Shown piece by piece: positions 38,030-47,304 of a DNA stretch of 64,000 nt; the stretch's first letter is position 1; each line of letters opens with the position of its first letter. The DNA is from Akkermansiaceae bacterium (GTDB lineage Bacteria > Verrucomicrobiota > Verrucomicrobiia > Verrucomicrobiales > Akkermansiaceae), in NCBI GenBank assembly GCA_019634595.1, contig JAHCBC010000003.1:868001-932000 (forward strand), written 5' to 3'. The position numbers were made by a program, and so were the translations under genes. Under the pieces are notes generated by a model. That model saw nothing but the letters and a program-made list of their open reading frames with translations. It ran no database searches and was not told the origin of the DNA.

Positions 38030-39685
38030 TCATGCGGATTTCCCGCGGTGTGTCTTGAGGAAAAAGACCACCGCGGCGGCGGCATGCAGCGCGAGCGATA
38101 CATGGAACACGCCGCGGAAGTCCGCGTCCGGCAAGGCGGCGGCTTCGGCGAATGAGGCGTAGGCGGGCATCACCAGCCCGGAGATGCCGCCGATCCACTT
38201 CGGCCAGCCGTCCAGATCGACCGCCATCAGCACGCCGATGACCGCGATCATCAGTGGCACGATCCAGACGGCGAACATGGCAGCCATCGCGATCTTCCAG
38301 CCGCGCCACAGGACCAGCGCGTGCAGGGCGAGCGCGGGAACCGCCAGGGCCGCGGCGATCCAAAGCTTGCCGGCAGCATCGAGAGTGAACTTCCGCATCT
38401 CCGGCGTTTCGCGAAGCAACGTGCCGGCGACGAGGATCCACGCGATGGCGGTCAGGAGGGAGATGGCGGCGACCCATGGCACTGAGTTCCGCCCGTCGTG
38501 CCACCACGGCGCATGGTGGAGATGACGGCAGCGGGAACGGGCCTTCCGCGACGGAACCAGAGAAAGGGTGAAGACCAGATTGACCAGTCCGAGGGCCGCG
38601 GAGAATCCGGCGAGCCACCACACGCCGATGGTCCCGTTTCCCATTCTGGAGACGAAGAAGGAGAGGCTCCGCTCGCCATGGGTGAGCATTTCCATCAATC
38701 CGCCGCCGGAAAGGGCGGGCAGGAATTCGCCGCAGGTCAGGGTGAGCAGCCACGCGGCGAACAGGGTGGTGCCGGCTTTGCCGAGGATCTGCGAATCCTG
38801 ATCGTTCCAACGCCGTGCGAGCATGGCGGCGAAAGCGGCGATCATGGTGACATTGATGATCCAGTGGTAGCCGGAGACGGAGATTTTCCAGTCGAAAAAA
38901 TCGACGGGGGGAGGGTAGCCGCCGTGAAAAAAGACGCCTCCTTCTTTCAAAAGGGCGGGCGTGGCGAGGCCGATCTCGGAAGTGACGGCAGCCTCCATGC
39001 CGAGATGGGAAATCAGGCCGATCCCGAATCCGCCGAGGATGGGCAGCACGAAATGCAGCAGCAGGACCATCATCTGGGAGAGGGTTCCCGCGAGAATTTT
39101 CTGGCGGATCAGCGTGCCCGCCACGAGGCCCACGGCGTGGTGGAACAATGTGGAGGTGGCGAAGATCAGATAGACTTTCACCATCATCAGCGGCGAAAGT
39201 CCTCCGAGCCATGCGCTGGCCGCGGCCCATGGGATGAGAAGCAGGGCGATGAGGTTTTCCAGCAAGGGCAGCCCCAGCAACTGTCCCACGATCTTGTGGC
39301 CGGAGGGCACCGGCGTGAGACGTTGCGCTTCCATCATGCCTTCGTTCGATTCGCGGGCGACACCGGTCGCCACGCTGAACGTGCCTTTGAAGATCACCAG
39401 AAAGCCCTGGAGCGCCAGCACCGCGCCCCACCCGAGGCAGAACGCGTTCGTGCCATGTTTCTCCAGCATGCCATGGAAGGCGGCTGAATTGAAATCCGCC
39501 TCGGCGAACGAAGGCTCGCGCACGCGCAGATACAGGAGTATGCCGGCGAGCCAGAAAAATCCGGCCACGATCTGTGTGACCACCAGCCATGGGATGAAGC
39601 GCCACGGCCGCAACGCGGCGGCATGGCGGCGGAAAACCGGATTCGCAGGCAAGTTCCAGAGGGAAGGAAAATCGGGGACGTTCAT
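38030..39685 (-). CDS. ABC transporter permease (ABC-2-like)
   Basis: A 551-residue polytopic protein with about twelve hydrophobic helices, partner of the ATPase gene whose stop it overlaps by four bases. VFKGTFSVATGVARESNEGM and QRLTPVPSGHKIVGQLLGLP resemble the cytoplasmic coupling region of ABC-2 exporters. The substrate is unknown. Placement after an ECF sigma/anti-sigma pair suggests a stress-induced export or resistance function (inference). Confidence 0.82.
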   Translation of the reverse strand: MNVPDFPSLWNLPANPVFRRHAAALRPWRFIPWLVVTQIVAGFFWLAGILLYLRVREPSFAEADFNSAAFHGMLEKHGTNAFCLGWGAVLALQGFLVIFKGTFSVATGVARESNEGMMEAQRLTPVPSGHKIVGQLLGLPLLENLIALLLIPWAAASAWLGGLSPLMMVKVYLIFATSTLFHHAVGLVAGTLIRQKILAGTLSQMMVLLLHFVLPILGGFGIGLISHLGMEAAVTSEIGLATPALLKEGGVFFHGGYPPPVDFFDWKISVSGYHWIINVTMIAAFAAMLARRWNDQDSQILGKAGTTLFAAWLLTLTCGEFLPALSGGGLMEMLTHGERSLSFFVSRMGNGTIGVWWLAGFSAALGLVNLVFTLSLVPSRKARSRCRHLHHAPWWHDGRNSVPWVAAISLLTAIAWILVAGTLLRETPEMRKFTLDAAGKLWIAAALAVPALALHALVLWRGWKIAMAAMFAVWIVPLMIAVIGVLMAVDLDGWPKWIGGISGLVMPAYASFAEAAALPDADFRGVFHVSLALHAAAAVVFFLKTHRGKSA

Positions 39686-40662
39686 GACGGAGAGTCCTGG
39701 TTGGCGAGGCGGACGACGGCTTCCTCGACGCTGGTTTCCACGACCTGCATGCCGGTGACGCCAAGCCGGGCTTCTCCGAGCGCGACGAAAAGGGCGGAGC
39801 GTGTGAGCCGAGTTTCGTCGAGACGCAGTTCGATCGCTTCTTCATCGATACCGCGGAGTTCTTGGTTCACTCCGGGCATCGCGTGCAACCATCCGGCGAC
39901 CTCGTCACGCCGCCCGGGAGCGCGGACGACGATGCGGATTTCCGTGCGGTCGAATTTCGAAAGCACCTCGCGGATGGGTCCCGCATCCAACAGCCGACCA
40001 TTCTGCAAAAGACCGATGGAGGTGCAGAGGCTCTGGATTTCCGCCATGATGTGGGAACTGAGGATCACCGTGGCGCCGCCCTCGGCCTGGCGCAGGAGGG
40101 TGTTTTTCAAATCGACGCGGGCGAGCGGATCGAGGCCGCTGGCCGGCTCGTCGAGGATGAGCAGGCGGGGCCGGTGGAGGATGGATTTCGCGAGCGCGAG
40201 CCGCTGGCGCATGCCGAGCGAGAGCTTCGTGCAGATATCCTTCGAGCGGTCGAGAAGACCGACGGATTCGAGGCATTCCATGACGCGCAGATTGCGGGCC
40301 TTTCCGCGGAGGCCGTAGGATTCGGCGAAGAAGCGCAGGTATTCGATGGCGCGCAGATCGGATGGCATGGGCGCCAGATCCGGCATGTAGGTGATGAGCG
40401 AGCGGATCGCGCGCGGATGTTCGCGGGTGTTCATGCCGCAGAGTTCCACCTCGCCGCAGGTCGGCGGCAGCAGCGTGGCCATCACCCGGAACGTCGTGGT
40501 CTTGCCCGCGCCGTTCGGCCCCAGCAGACCGAAGATCTCGCCCGGCGGGATGCGCAGGTGGACATCCTCCAGCGCACGGCGTTCGCCATAGTCCACGGTG
40601 AGCCCGGCGATGCGGACCAGATCGCGGGCATCGCACGCGGCGGGAACGTTCCAGGGGATCAT
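39682..40662 (-). CDS. ABC transporter ATP-binding protein
   Basis: A 326-residue ATPase. Walker A GLLGPNGAGKTTTF, signature LSLGMRQRLALAKS, Walker B LLILDEPASGLDP and the switch His in VILSSHIMA are all intact. Residues 220-326 form a C-terminal accessory domain usual in drug/antibiotic exporters. Its start overlaps the anti-sigma stop and its stop overlaps the permease start, which indicates tight translational coupling. Confidence 0.95.
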   Translation of the reverse strand: MIPWNVPAACDARDLVRIAGLTVDYGERRALEDVHLRIPPGEIFGLLGPNGAGKTTTFRVMATLLPPTCGEVELCGMNTREHPRAIRSLITYMPDLAPMPSDLRAIEYLRFFAESYGLRGKARNLRVMECLESVGLLDRSKDICTKLSLGMRQRLALAKSILHRPRLLILDEPASGLDPLARVDLKNTLLRQAEGGATVILSSHIMAEIQSLCTSIGLLQNGRLLDAGPIREVLSKFDRTEIRIVVRAPGRRDEVAGWLHAMPGVNQELRGIDEEAIELRLDETRLTRSALFVALGEARLGVTGMQVVETSVEEAVVRLANQDSPS

Positions 40663-41120
40663 GGAGCAAGGGTGTGCTTCACCGCGCCGGTGGGTTCACC
40701 GAGGAAGGCAAGACCGCGGCGGAGGTCGGACTTGATGGCGGCGAGCTCTCTGTCCGCGGACGATGGTTCCGCGGAAGCGACGCTTCCGGCGGGACGAACG
40801 TCAAGGAGCAGTGAGCCGCAGACACCCAGCACGACGACCGCCGCGGCCGCCGAAAGGTAGTTGCGGAAACGATGGTCCGTTCGGGAGGCGCGTGCCTCCA
40901 CGGGCAGCAGGAGGATCTTTTCGCAAAGCTCCGGCAGCGGTGGCGGCACATGTCCTGCGAGCATTTCATCCAGTCCGCCACCCCATGCTTCGAGGAAGGC
41001 GGCGCATTCGGGACAATGGCTCGCATGCCGCATCCATGCGTCCGGGAGTCTTTCGTCGCCGTCCATCGCAGCGGAGAGCCCGGCTTGCACGGCATCACAG
41101 GTGGGATCAATGTCTTCCAT
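40659..41120 (-). CDS. anti-sigma factor with zinc-finger (ZAS) motif
   Basis: A 153-residue membrane protein. RHASHCPEC (about 31-39) is the His-x3-Cys-x2-Cys zinc-binding anti-sigma motif. A single helix follows at about 89-106, with a short periplasmic tail. It starts five bases after the sigma gene and overlaps the ABC ATPase start by four, so it probably holds the adjacent sigma factor inactive at the membrane. ATG 41120 is chosen; upstream frame lies inside the sigma gene. Confidence 0.85.
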   Translation of the reverse strand: MEDIDPTCDAVQAGLSAAMDGDERLPDAWMRHASHCPECAAFLEAWGGGLDEMLAGHVPPPLPELCEKILLLPVEARASRTDHRFRNYLSAAAAVVVLGVCGSLLLDVRPAGSVASAEPSSADRELAAIKSDLRRGLAFLGEPTGAVKHTLAP

Positions 41121-41125
41121 GGGAT

Positions 41126-41680
41126 TCAGGATTGGATGAGGTTGGCTGGCCGCCATTCTTTCGCGAGGCGCTGGCGGGCGCGGAAAAGCAGGACCTTCAC
41201 GTTCGCCACGCTCTGGCTGAGGGTGACGGAGATTTCCTCGATGCTCTGCTGCCCCTGCACCCGCAGCCACAACGCGGTGGCCTGCGCCTCAGGCAGCAGC
41301 CGGAAGACTTTTTCCCAGGCTTCCAGCGCCGCTTCATGTTCTTCCAGAATGAGGGACGGATGGCTGGAATCCATGCCACTATGGATGGCGGCCTGGAATT
41401 CCTCCACCGGCCTCTGGCGGCGGAAACGGTCCACGGCCTTGTGGCGGGCGATCATGTGGAGCCAGGCGGAAAACGGATACGCGGGATCGAAATTGGAGAT
41501 CTTCAGGCAGACTTCGAGAAAGACATCCTGGCAGATATCAGAGGCATCGGAATCATTCCCACAGCGCGAGCGGACATACCGATGGATCGGCTCGAGGTGC
41601 CGCCGGACCAGTTCGTTGTAGGCCTCCTCCGCTCCGGATTTCCAGAGCAGGGCGAGATCGTTGTCCGTTTTCGCGGTCAC
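41126..41680 (-). CDS. ECF-family RNA polymerase sigma factor
   Basis: A 184-residue sigma-70 relative with only regions 2 and 4. Region 2 has DASDICQDVFLEVCLKI and FSAWLHMIARHKAVDRFRRQ; region 4 has LRVQGQQSIEEISVTLSQSV as its helix-turn-helix. It lies 17 bases after a secreted-protein gene and is followed by its anti-sigma gene. A promoter-like site upstream of the first gene may be self-recognised (see 42477-42504). Confidence 0.94.
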   Translation of the reverse strand: MTAKTDNDLALLWKSGAEEAYNELVRRHLEPIHRYVRSRCGNDSDASDICQDVFLEVCLKISNFDPAYPFSAWLHMIARHKAVDRFRRQRPVEEFQAAIHSGMDSSHPSLILEEHEAALEAWEKVFRLLPEAQATALWLRVQGQQSIEEISVTLSQSVANVKVLLFRARQRLAKEWRPANLIQS

Positions 41681-41697
41681 CTTCGGGCAATGACGGT

Positions 41698-42465
41698 TCA
41701 GCGTTTCTCGATGGCGGCCTTCATTTCCCCGACGATCTTGTCGAGAAGGGACGCACTCAGCCCGAACCGCACCTTGAGTTTGTTGTCATCCGTGGTGACG
41801 GTGGGGCGGCCCCCGTCCACGGCCAGCCGGGCGGTGAGATCTTCCGCGAGCGCCTTGCCGATCTCCGCGGCTTCACGGTTCACGAGGCCCGCATCGAGAT
41901 CGACCGTCACTCCCTCGCCCGCTCCGGCCACCGAGAAGCTGAGACTGGTGGCGGTTTTCAGCACCTTCGACTCGATGTTCCTGTTGAGGCGCAGGAGATC
42001 CACCCACCCGGAAAGACACGCGCCCTCCTGCATGGGTACCGCTGGGGCCACGGAAATCCCCGCGCTTTCCGGCGGCCCCGCCAGCCGGAGAACGGAATCG
42101 CCCTCCTGCCAGACAAGGTAGCGCACACCTTCCCTCTCGACGAGGAAACGGCCCGTGCCGTCCGGCTTCGATCCGGCCTCCACTTTCTCCATGATCGATT
42201 TCATGTCGGAAAGCCCGCGCACCTCCGCCAGCCAATCGCTTTCCGGCGTCTTCCCGTTTTCGAATCCGGCGATGCGGAACATCGTCTGGCCGCTGACCGG
42301 TGCGACGATCCCTCCCCGAGCGATGAAGAGTTCCTTCAGCCACGCATCGATCCGCGGACTCGCCTTTTCCCCGAGACGGCCCTGGATTTCCCATAGCGGT
42401 TTTTCCTCCGCGTGACCGGCCAGCGGCAGGAGGGCGGAGGCGATGATGATGGCGGTGCGTTTCAT
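41698..42465 (-). CDS. secreted protein of unknown function, first gene of the ECF operon
   Basis: A 255-residue exported protein with signal peptide (1-19, ending LAGHA). The mature part has alternating beta and amphipathic segments and a Lys/Glu-rich C-terminus, with no recognised domain. ATG 42465 is fixed by the signal peptide and by a promoter-like site exactly as far upstream as in the LTxxQ gene. Being first in the sigma operon, it may be a target or sensor of the envelope stress response (inference). Confidence 0.7.
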   Translation of the reverse strand: MKRTAIIIASALLPLAGHAEEKPLWEIQGRLGEKASPRIDAWLKELFIARGGIVAPVSGQTMFRIAGFENGKTPESDWLAEVRGLSDMKSIMEKVEAGSKPDGTGRFLVEREGVRYLVWQEGDSVLRLAGPPESAGISVAPAVPMQEGACLSGWVDLLRLNRNIESKVLKTATSLSFSVAGAGEGVTVDLDAGLVNREAAEIGKALAEDLTARLAVDGGRPTVTTDDNKLKVRFGLSASLLDKIVGEMKAAIEKR

Positions 42466-42476
42466 GGACAGTGATG

Positions 42477-42504
42477 ATCCGCAACAACCCCGGCAAAGGT
42501 TACA
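42477..42504 (-). promoter_or_regulatory. candidate ECF sigma promoter of the sigma/ABC operon
   Basis: TGTAACC-N15-GCGGAT on the minus strand, 11 bases before the ATG at 42465. Same boxes and spacings as at 37959-37986, suggesting autoregulation of the downstream sigma gene. Confidence 0.65.
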
Positions 42505-42669
42505 TCCTGAGATCATTCCCCACGGAATTTTCATCCGTGCGCGTCAACGCGAACCCAACTCCCCGGAACAGTCCGGGAACGACGAACACCGACATCACCG
42601 CCTGTGCGCGGGGAATGGAGATAATGCTCCGGAGTCTCATGACCATTGTGGGTTCACGTCGTGGAGATT

Positions 42670-44115
42670 TCATTTCCCGGCCGCGACCTTTCCGATGACG
42701 GTCCATCCGGAAACGAGCTTCGCGTCATGCGTGGCGAGATGGATGCCAGGTTCGTTCCCGCGCGTCGTATCGACGATGGAGACGGCCAGTTGATAAGTTC
42801 CGGACGGAGTTGGGAAAGGGATCGTGGTCGAGCATTCATGCCGGCTCTTCCCCTTCCACTCTCCGGGATCGATGTTCTGGTCCACGTGCACTGCGAACGG
42901 GGGCGTGCCCCCCGTGCGGAACAACGCGAAGGCGACGCGATATTTCCCGTTCCACCGCCGGTTTCCGTTAGGCAGGAATCCGATGCCCAGGTTCCGCCAG
43001 GTGTGTTTGATGGTGAGCGTCTGTCCTTCCGCTTTCTCCGGGTAGGAAATCTCTTCCGGAAAAATCCGGTAGCCGCCTTCGCTGACAAACCGCCGCACCA
43101 GATCGGGGGCAAGCTCGAACCATGTCCGGCAATCGTTCGGTTTTCTCAGATCGAGCGTGTTCGCCTTGTAACGGAAGGCATCCTTCATCGTGGCTTCGAG
43201 CACTTGTCTCGGATTTTCGAACTTTTCCTTGGGGTCTTTCCACATGTCCCATTCGCGGAGGGAGAAGTAACAGGACTCCCCGAAGAACGGCGCGTCACCG
43301 ATGGTTGAGGGAAGTTTCTCATGCCACATCCAATGGCTGCCAAGGCTGTCCAACCGCGCGACGTAACCATGTCTCCCGATCGCAATGCTGCGGTCCAACG
43401 GTCCGCTGTTCCCAAGATCGGAAACGACCTGCGTCCCCAGCAGCACTCTTTTGAAACGTGCAGCGTAGCTGGAGCAGATCCATTCGTAAACTTCCGGGCG
43501 GTCTTCCCTTGGAAATCCGAGGTGATGCATCTCACCCCAGTAGCCCAATCCCACCGCATCGATGAAATCCACCGCCGCCGGATCGTCGAAAGCCATGGCG
43601 AAGGCATCGAGGAATTTTCCGAACTTCGCGCGGAACACGGGGTCGCGCGCATCGGGCGACCAGAGAGGAACGCCGCCCTCGCCTTTCTCATCGTAGCCCT
43701 TCGCTCCGGCGGCGCGGACATACGCGGGAGCGGCGGATTGTTTGCAGTCCTTCGAATTCAGGACGACGCGGAACGCCAGCTTGAGGCCGCGTTGCTTCGC
43801 GCCATCGATCAGCGTTTTGAGATTCCCAGGTTGTTCCCAGCCATAGGCTCCTTCCTCCGTTTCATAGAGCGACCATGGCAAACGGATATAGACGATGGAT
43901 GCCGCCGGCACGAAGGCTTCGACTTCCTTCCAATATGCATTGGCATCCGGCAGGTGCAGATCGGCGGCATAAAGCGCCCAGCCGGTCGCCGGATTCCGCA
44001 GGACCGAGTCATGGTCCGCTTTGAAGCGGACGGTTTTGTTTCCGGCGGCAGCCGCAGGTTTCAGGAGCGCGGTGGCAGCGAAAGCGATGGCGGTGAATGT
44101 TCCGATCAGGTGCAT
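42670..44115 (-). CDS. secreted DUF4832/glycosidase-like protein
   Basis: A 481-residue exported protein with a signal peptide (about 1-24). The N-terminal part has TIM-barrel features seen in GH42-like enzymes: VYIRLPWSLYETEEGAYGWE, LKLAFRVVLNSK and VDFIDAVGLGYWGEMHH, whose Glu could be catalytic. The C-terminal beta-sandwich starting near residue 340 (TIKHTWRNLGIGFLPNG) is DUF4832-like. It is the last gene of the FecR-LamG operon, which suggests a sugar polymer as substrate. TTG 44130 is an alternative start. Confidence 0.75.
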   Translation of the reverse strand: MHLIGTFTAIAFAATALLKPAAAAGNKTVRFKADHDSVLRNPATGWALYAADLHLPDANAYWKEVEAFVPAASIVYIRLPWSLYETEEGAYGWEQPGNLKTLIDGAKQRGLKLAFRVVLNSKDCKQSAAPAYVRAAGAKGYDEKGEGGVPLWSPDARDPVFRAKFGKFLDAFAMAFDDPAAVDFIDAVGLGYWGEMHHLGFPREDRPEVYEWICSSYAARFKRVLLGTQVVSDLGNSGPLDRSIAIGRHGYVARLDSLGSHWMWHEKLPSTIGDAPFFGESCYFSLREWDMWKDPKEKFENPRQVLEATMKDAFRYKANTLDLRKPNDCRTWFELAPDLVRRFVSEGGYRIFPEEISYPEKAEGQTLTIKHTWRNLGIGFLPNGNRRWNGKYRVAFALFRTGGTPPFAVHVDQNIDPGEWKGKSRHECSTTIPFPTPSGTYQLAVSIVDTTRGNEPGIHLATHDAKLVSGWTVIGKVAAGK

Positions 44116-44145
44116 GGAGGATGAATTCAACGGGATCGCGGCGAC

Positions 44146-45714
44146 TTATCGCGGCGGAGCATTTCTCTCCATCAGCCCGATGATGTCTCCCTGCGGCAGG
44201 GCGGCGTCGAAGATATAGACCTCATCCATCGAGCCGCGGAAAAATCCTCCGTGCCAGTGGTCCGGTGTCGTCCGGAGATAGGAAATATTCCGGCCAAGCC
44301 AGACGCCATGGTCCGCCGACTGCGTGTTGGTCATGATCTGGCCGAGCGCGCGGCGGGAAATCCTTTCCATCTTTCCATCAATATAGACGATGACGTGTGT
44401 GCCGATGTCCTGATGCGATCCTCCATAGAGAACGATCGCAACATGATGCCATTTACCGTCACGAAGATCCTGCGTGCCGACGATCGTACCGCCAACCGCA
44501 CCAACACGGATGCGGCCGTCCTCCCCATCATAAGGGATCGCGTTGATCGAGATCTGCCAAGCTTCCCCGTAGCGATCATGCTGGAAGCGCCCCCATGATA
44601 CGAGTGCGGAGCTTTCGCGCGGACCGATGTCCTCCGGTACTTTCACCCAGAAGCAGACGGTGCGCGGCTTGTTGCCATCGATGCCGCGGAAGGCGCTCTC
44701 GGTGTAGGAGCCTTTGCCGTCGAACGCCATCCCCGTACCGAAGACGGCTGTCTCACGGAGGGGAGGCGCGCCTTGATCCATGAAATGAAGGGTCATTTCC
44801 TTCGGTCCCGGCGGCAGGCCCCGCTCGGCGGCCATGGCAGGGCCGGAGAGTTCGTCGAAGCCCCAGTGCACGTAGTTCGCGGTGGATTCCGAACGCGGCG
44901 GCAGCGCGGTGTAGAATCCGGCGCGGTCCGCCTCGATCCTTTTTCCGCCACCACCGAGACGCATCGCTTCGTCGCGGGCGAGAAGCTCGGTCGAACCGCC
45001 GTTCGGTGAAACCTCGACCTTGCCATCGATGACATGGATTTCGCTTTCACCGTCGGAGCTGACGGCGATGCCGAACTCGGTCCCGAGATCGACGATGTCA
45101 CCTTCGGGGGTTTCGATCCGGTAGCCGTGGCCTTTTTCCGTGACGTGCATGGTCAGCCGTCCGTGCTTGAGTGAGGATCCATGGGCGGCTTCGAGCGTGA
45201 GCCGGGCCGGGCCTTCGAGGATCATCGTGCCGCGGCCATCCATTTCCAGTTCGACGAGGCCATCGGAAATGGAAAGCACCGTTCCTTTCCGCAGCGATGC
45301 ACCGACCCCGCCCGCGGCGTTTCCATCCCACTCCACGCCTTCCAGCCGGGTGATCGTCGCGACGTCCTGCGGCCACAGCTTCGACCAGAGCAGGGCGCCG
45401 GCGGCGAAGATCGCGAGCGCGGCGGCGATCCGTGAGACGCGGGTGAACTTCCGGCGGATCTCCAGCCGGCGGGTGATGCTCTGACGGAAAAGATTCCGCT
45501 CGGCATCTCTGACTGCTTCGAGAAGCCGCTCGTGGATTTGTTCTTTCAGCGCGGGATTTTCGCGGAGCACGGACAAGGCGGCGTCGATCTCGGCGTGCTT
45601 CACATAGGCTTCCAGCAGTTGCGGATCGGACTTCGCCGCTTCGGTGAAACGTACGATCTCATCGGTGGATGCTTCCCCTCCGATGATGCGGGCCAATGTT
45701 CCGGGATCGTTCAT
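44146..45714 (-). CDS. FecR-LamG fusion anti-sigma/sensor protein
   Basis: A 522-residue membrane protein. Residues 1-90 are a cytoplasmic helical region that may bind sigma. One helix (95-111) leads to a periplasmic FecR domain (117-255; hallmark TPEGDIVDLGTEFGIAV at 202-218) and a laminin-G3/concanavalin-like domain (about 282-520). The ATG overlaps the sigma stop by four bases. This pairing is characteristic of planctomycete and verrucomicrobial ECF systems; the LamG domain may sense extracellular glycan (inference). Confidence 0.85.
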   Translation of the reverse strand: MNDPGTLARIIGGEASTDEIVRFTEAAKSDPQLLEAYVKHAEIDAALSVLRENPALKEQIHERLLEAVRDAERNLFRQSITRRLEIRRKFTRVSRIAAALAIFAAGALLWSKLWPQDVATITRLEGVEWDGNAAGGVGASLRKGTVLSISDGLVELEMDGRGTMILEGPARLTLEAAHGSSLKHGRLTMHVTEKGHGYRIETPEGDIVDLGTEFGIAVSSDGESEIHVIDGKVEVSPNGGSTELLARDEAMRLGGGGKRIEADRAGFYTALPPRSESTANYVHWGFDELSGPAMAAERGLPPGPKEMTLHFMDQGAPPLRETAVFGTGMAFDGKGSYTESAFRGIDGNKPRTVCFWVKVPEDIGPRESSALVSWGRFQHDRYGEAWQISINAIPYDGEDGRIRVGAVGGTIVGTQDLRDGKWHHVAIVLYGGSHQDIGTHVIVYIDGKMERISRRALGQIMTNTQSADHGVWLGRNISYLRTTPDHWHGGFFRGSMDEVYIFDAALPQGDIIGLMERNAPPR

Positions 45715-46256
45715 GCGTTCATTCCGAGTTTGAGCTGCACGCACTGGGCCAGTTGTTCACGGATGCGGTGCAGCCGCATCGTCAGCGCGGAGTAGTTCAT
45801 TCCGCTTTCGGCGCTCAGGGTGCGGACCGTGTGGCCCTTCAGGTAGCGTTCGTCCAGCAGCTCGCGGGAAGCTGGATTGAGCCTCGAAAGGCATTCTTCG
45901 AGCGCTTCGAGAAGGGAACCACCACAGAGGGAGATTTCCGGCCGCTGGCTCATCAGCTCGTCGAGTTCAGCCTGGCCGCCGATGTGGCTTTCGCGGCGCT
46001 TCCGCACATGGTTCCTGAAATGATTGATCGCGATGCCGCGGAGCCAGGCCTCGAAACTTTCACCCAGCCGGAAATCCCTGACGCGCAGGAAGGCGGTGAC
46101 GAAGACATCCTGCGCGAGATCATCCACCGCATGACTGTCACGGAGCCGAGCGCGCAGGAAAGCGCGCAGCCACCCCTCATGGAGCAGGACGAGCTTGCCG
46201 AAGGCGTCGATGTTGCCCTGCTGGCTGGACCGCAGGAGTTGATCCGATTCTTCCAT
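45711..46256 (-). CDS. ECF-family RNA polymerase sigma factor
   Basis: A 181-residue sigma factor. Region 2 has AVDDLAQDVFVTAFLRVRDF and FEAWLRGIAINHFRNHVRKR; region 4 has LKGHTVRTLSAESGMNYSAL. The sequence is like the Rhodopirellula/Verrucomicrobium ECF group. It starts 12 bases after the PEP-CTERM gene and overlaps the FecR-LamG start, so the three genes and the DUF4832 gene form one operon. Confidence 0.93.
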   Translation of the reverse strand: MEESDQLLRSSQQGNIDAFGKLVLLHEGWLRAFLRARLRDSHAVDDLAQDVFVTAFLRVRDFRLGESFEAWLRGIAINHFRNHVRKRRESHIGGQAELDELMSQRPEISLCGGSLLEALEECLSRLNPASRELLDERYLKGHTVRTLSAESGMNYSALTMRLHRIREQLAQCVQLKLGMNA

Positions 46257-46268
46257 GGGTGGATCTGT

Positions 46269-46964
46269 CTAGCGTTTCCGGCGGATGAGCGCCAGTATTC
46301 CCAGTGATCCCAGAAGAGCGGTCGTGGGTTCCGGGATCAGGGTGCCGTTCAACTGAATGTCGTCGAGTCGCACGATGCGGTTGTCGACGTTACTGTTGCT
46401 GAGGTTGGAAATGGCGGCGTAGAACCGGAATTCCACCGGGGTCAAGGGAGTGAGCGTGGCGAAGCCCGAGAGATCGATGGTGGCGGGTGAATTCCAGATC
46501 GGGCCTCCTCCGTCACCCGCGATGGCCCCGCTGGCGGTGCTTCCGATCTGGGTTGTGAATCCATCGATGCTTGAATAAAGTGCCACGGAGCCGGTGAAGG
46601 GGGTCGCCGAGTTATTCTGGACGCCGAATGTGAACTTCAGGTTGTCGAGCTGATACTGGGTGCCTGGCCCGGGAGTGATGGTGAAGGTGAAATAGTCTCC
46701 CGCGGTGATCGCCCCGCCGATTGTCGTTGTGAGCCCGTTTCCACGGAAAAACACATTCCCCGCGCCGGAGAGTCCGTTCTGGCCGGCATCTCCTCCGGAA
46801 ATGCTGAAATCTCCTACAGTGCCGGTGAAGGTCTGGCCTGAGGAGCTCAGATTTCCGGTGAAGGTGTAATTCGCAAGGATCGCCGCAGACGACGCGCCGC
46901 AGGTGGCGAAAATGCCCGCCGTGAAAACGGCGAGCCCGACGAGGGGATGGATTTTCCGGTGCAT
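46269..46964 (-). CDS. PEP-CTERM sorted surface protein
   Basis: A 231-residue exported protein: signal peptide (about 1-25), a beta-rich body, and the C-terminal sorting signal IPEPTTALLGSLGILALIRRKR written in order as motif PEP, a hydrophobic helix and an RRKR tail. Such proteins are anchored or released by exosortase (EpsH), which is not in the window. ATG 46964 is preferred over 46997. It is first in the ECF/FecR operon, so its level may be set by the same system. Confidence 0.88.
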   Translation of the reverse strand: MHRKIHPLVGLAVFTAGIFATCGASSAAILANYTFTGNLSSSGQTFTGTVGDFSISGGDAGQNGLSGAGNVFFRGNGLTTTIGGAITAGDYFTFTITPGPGTQYQLDNLKFTFGVQNNSATPFTGSVALYSSIDGFTTQIGSTASGAIAGDGGGPIWNSPATIDLSGFATLTPLTPVEFRFYAAISNLSNSNVDNRIVRLDDIQLNGTLIPEPTTALLGSLGILALIRRKR

Positions 46965-47206
46965 GATGATTTGCTTCCGGGAACGGGTTGTTTCCAACCG
47001 CTGGAAGTATCACATGGAAATTTTCCGGATCTGGATCGGAAGGCCCCTGGATGGTTGCCGCAAATCCCCGGCATACTTCAGGAATCCGATGAAGAATGGA
47101 TTCATGCCCATGGGTTTCGGGGAGCTGCCGCCGACCACCGGGGCCGCCCGGGGAGCAAAAGAACCATATAGGTGACTACAGGCCATTTGCGGCCAATATC
47201 CGGAAA

Positions 47207-47278
47207 TACCCCCGCCGTGAATCGAACACGGATCTAGAGTTTAGGAAACCCTCGTTCTATCCATTGAACTACGGAGGC
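47207..47278 (-). tRNA. tRNA-Arg (anticodon CCT)
   Basis: The 72-base minus-strand sequence folds fully: acceptor GCCTCCG with CGGGGGT (two G-U pairs), D-stem GTTC/GAAC, anticodon stem AGGGT/ACTCT with loop TTCCTAA, and T-arm CCGTG-TTCGATT-CACGG. The discriminator is A and CCA is not encoded. It starts 26 bases after pabB. Confidence 0.95.
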
Positions 47279-47304
47279 GTCCGGAAGGCCCTTGGGATAG
47301 AGTG

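Noticed and set aside
37998..39845. Long minus-strand frame overlapping the ABC permease
   Set aside because: Its Arg/Pro-rich translation has no membrane pattern; the permease frame has helices and overlaps the ATPase gene by four bases as expected.
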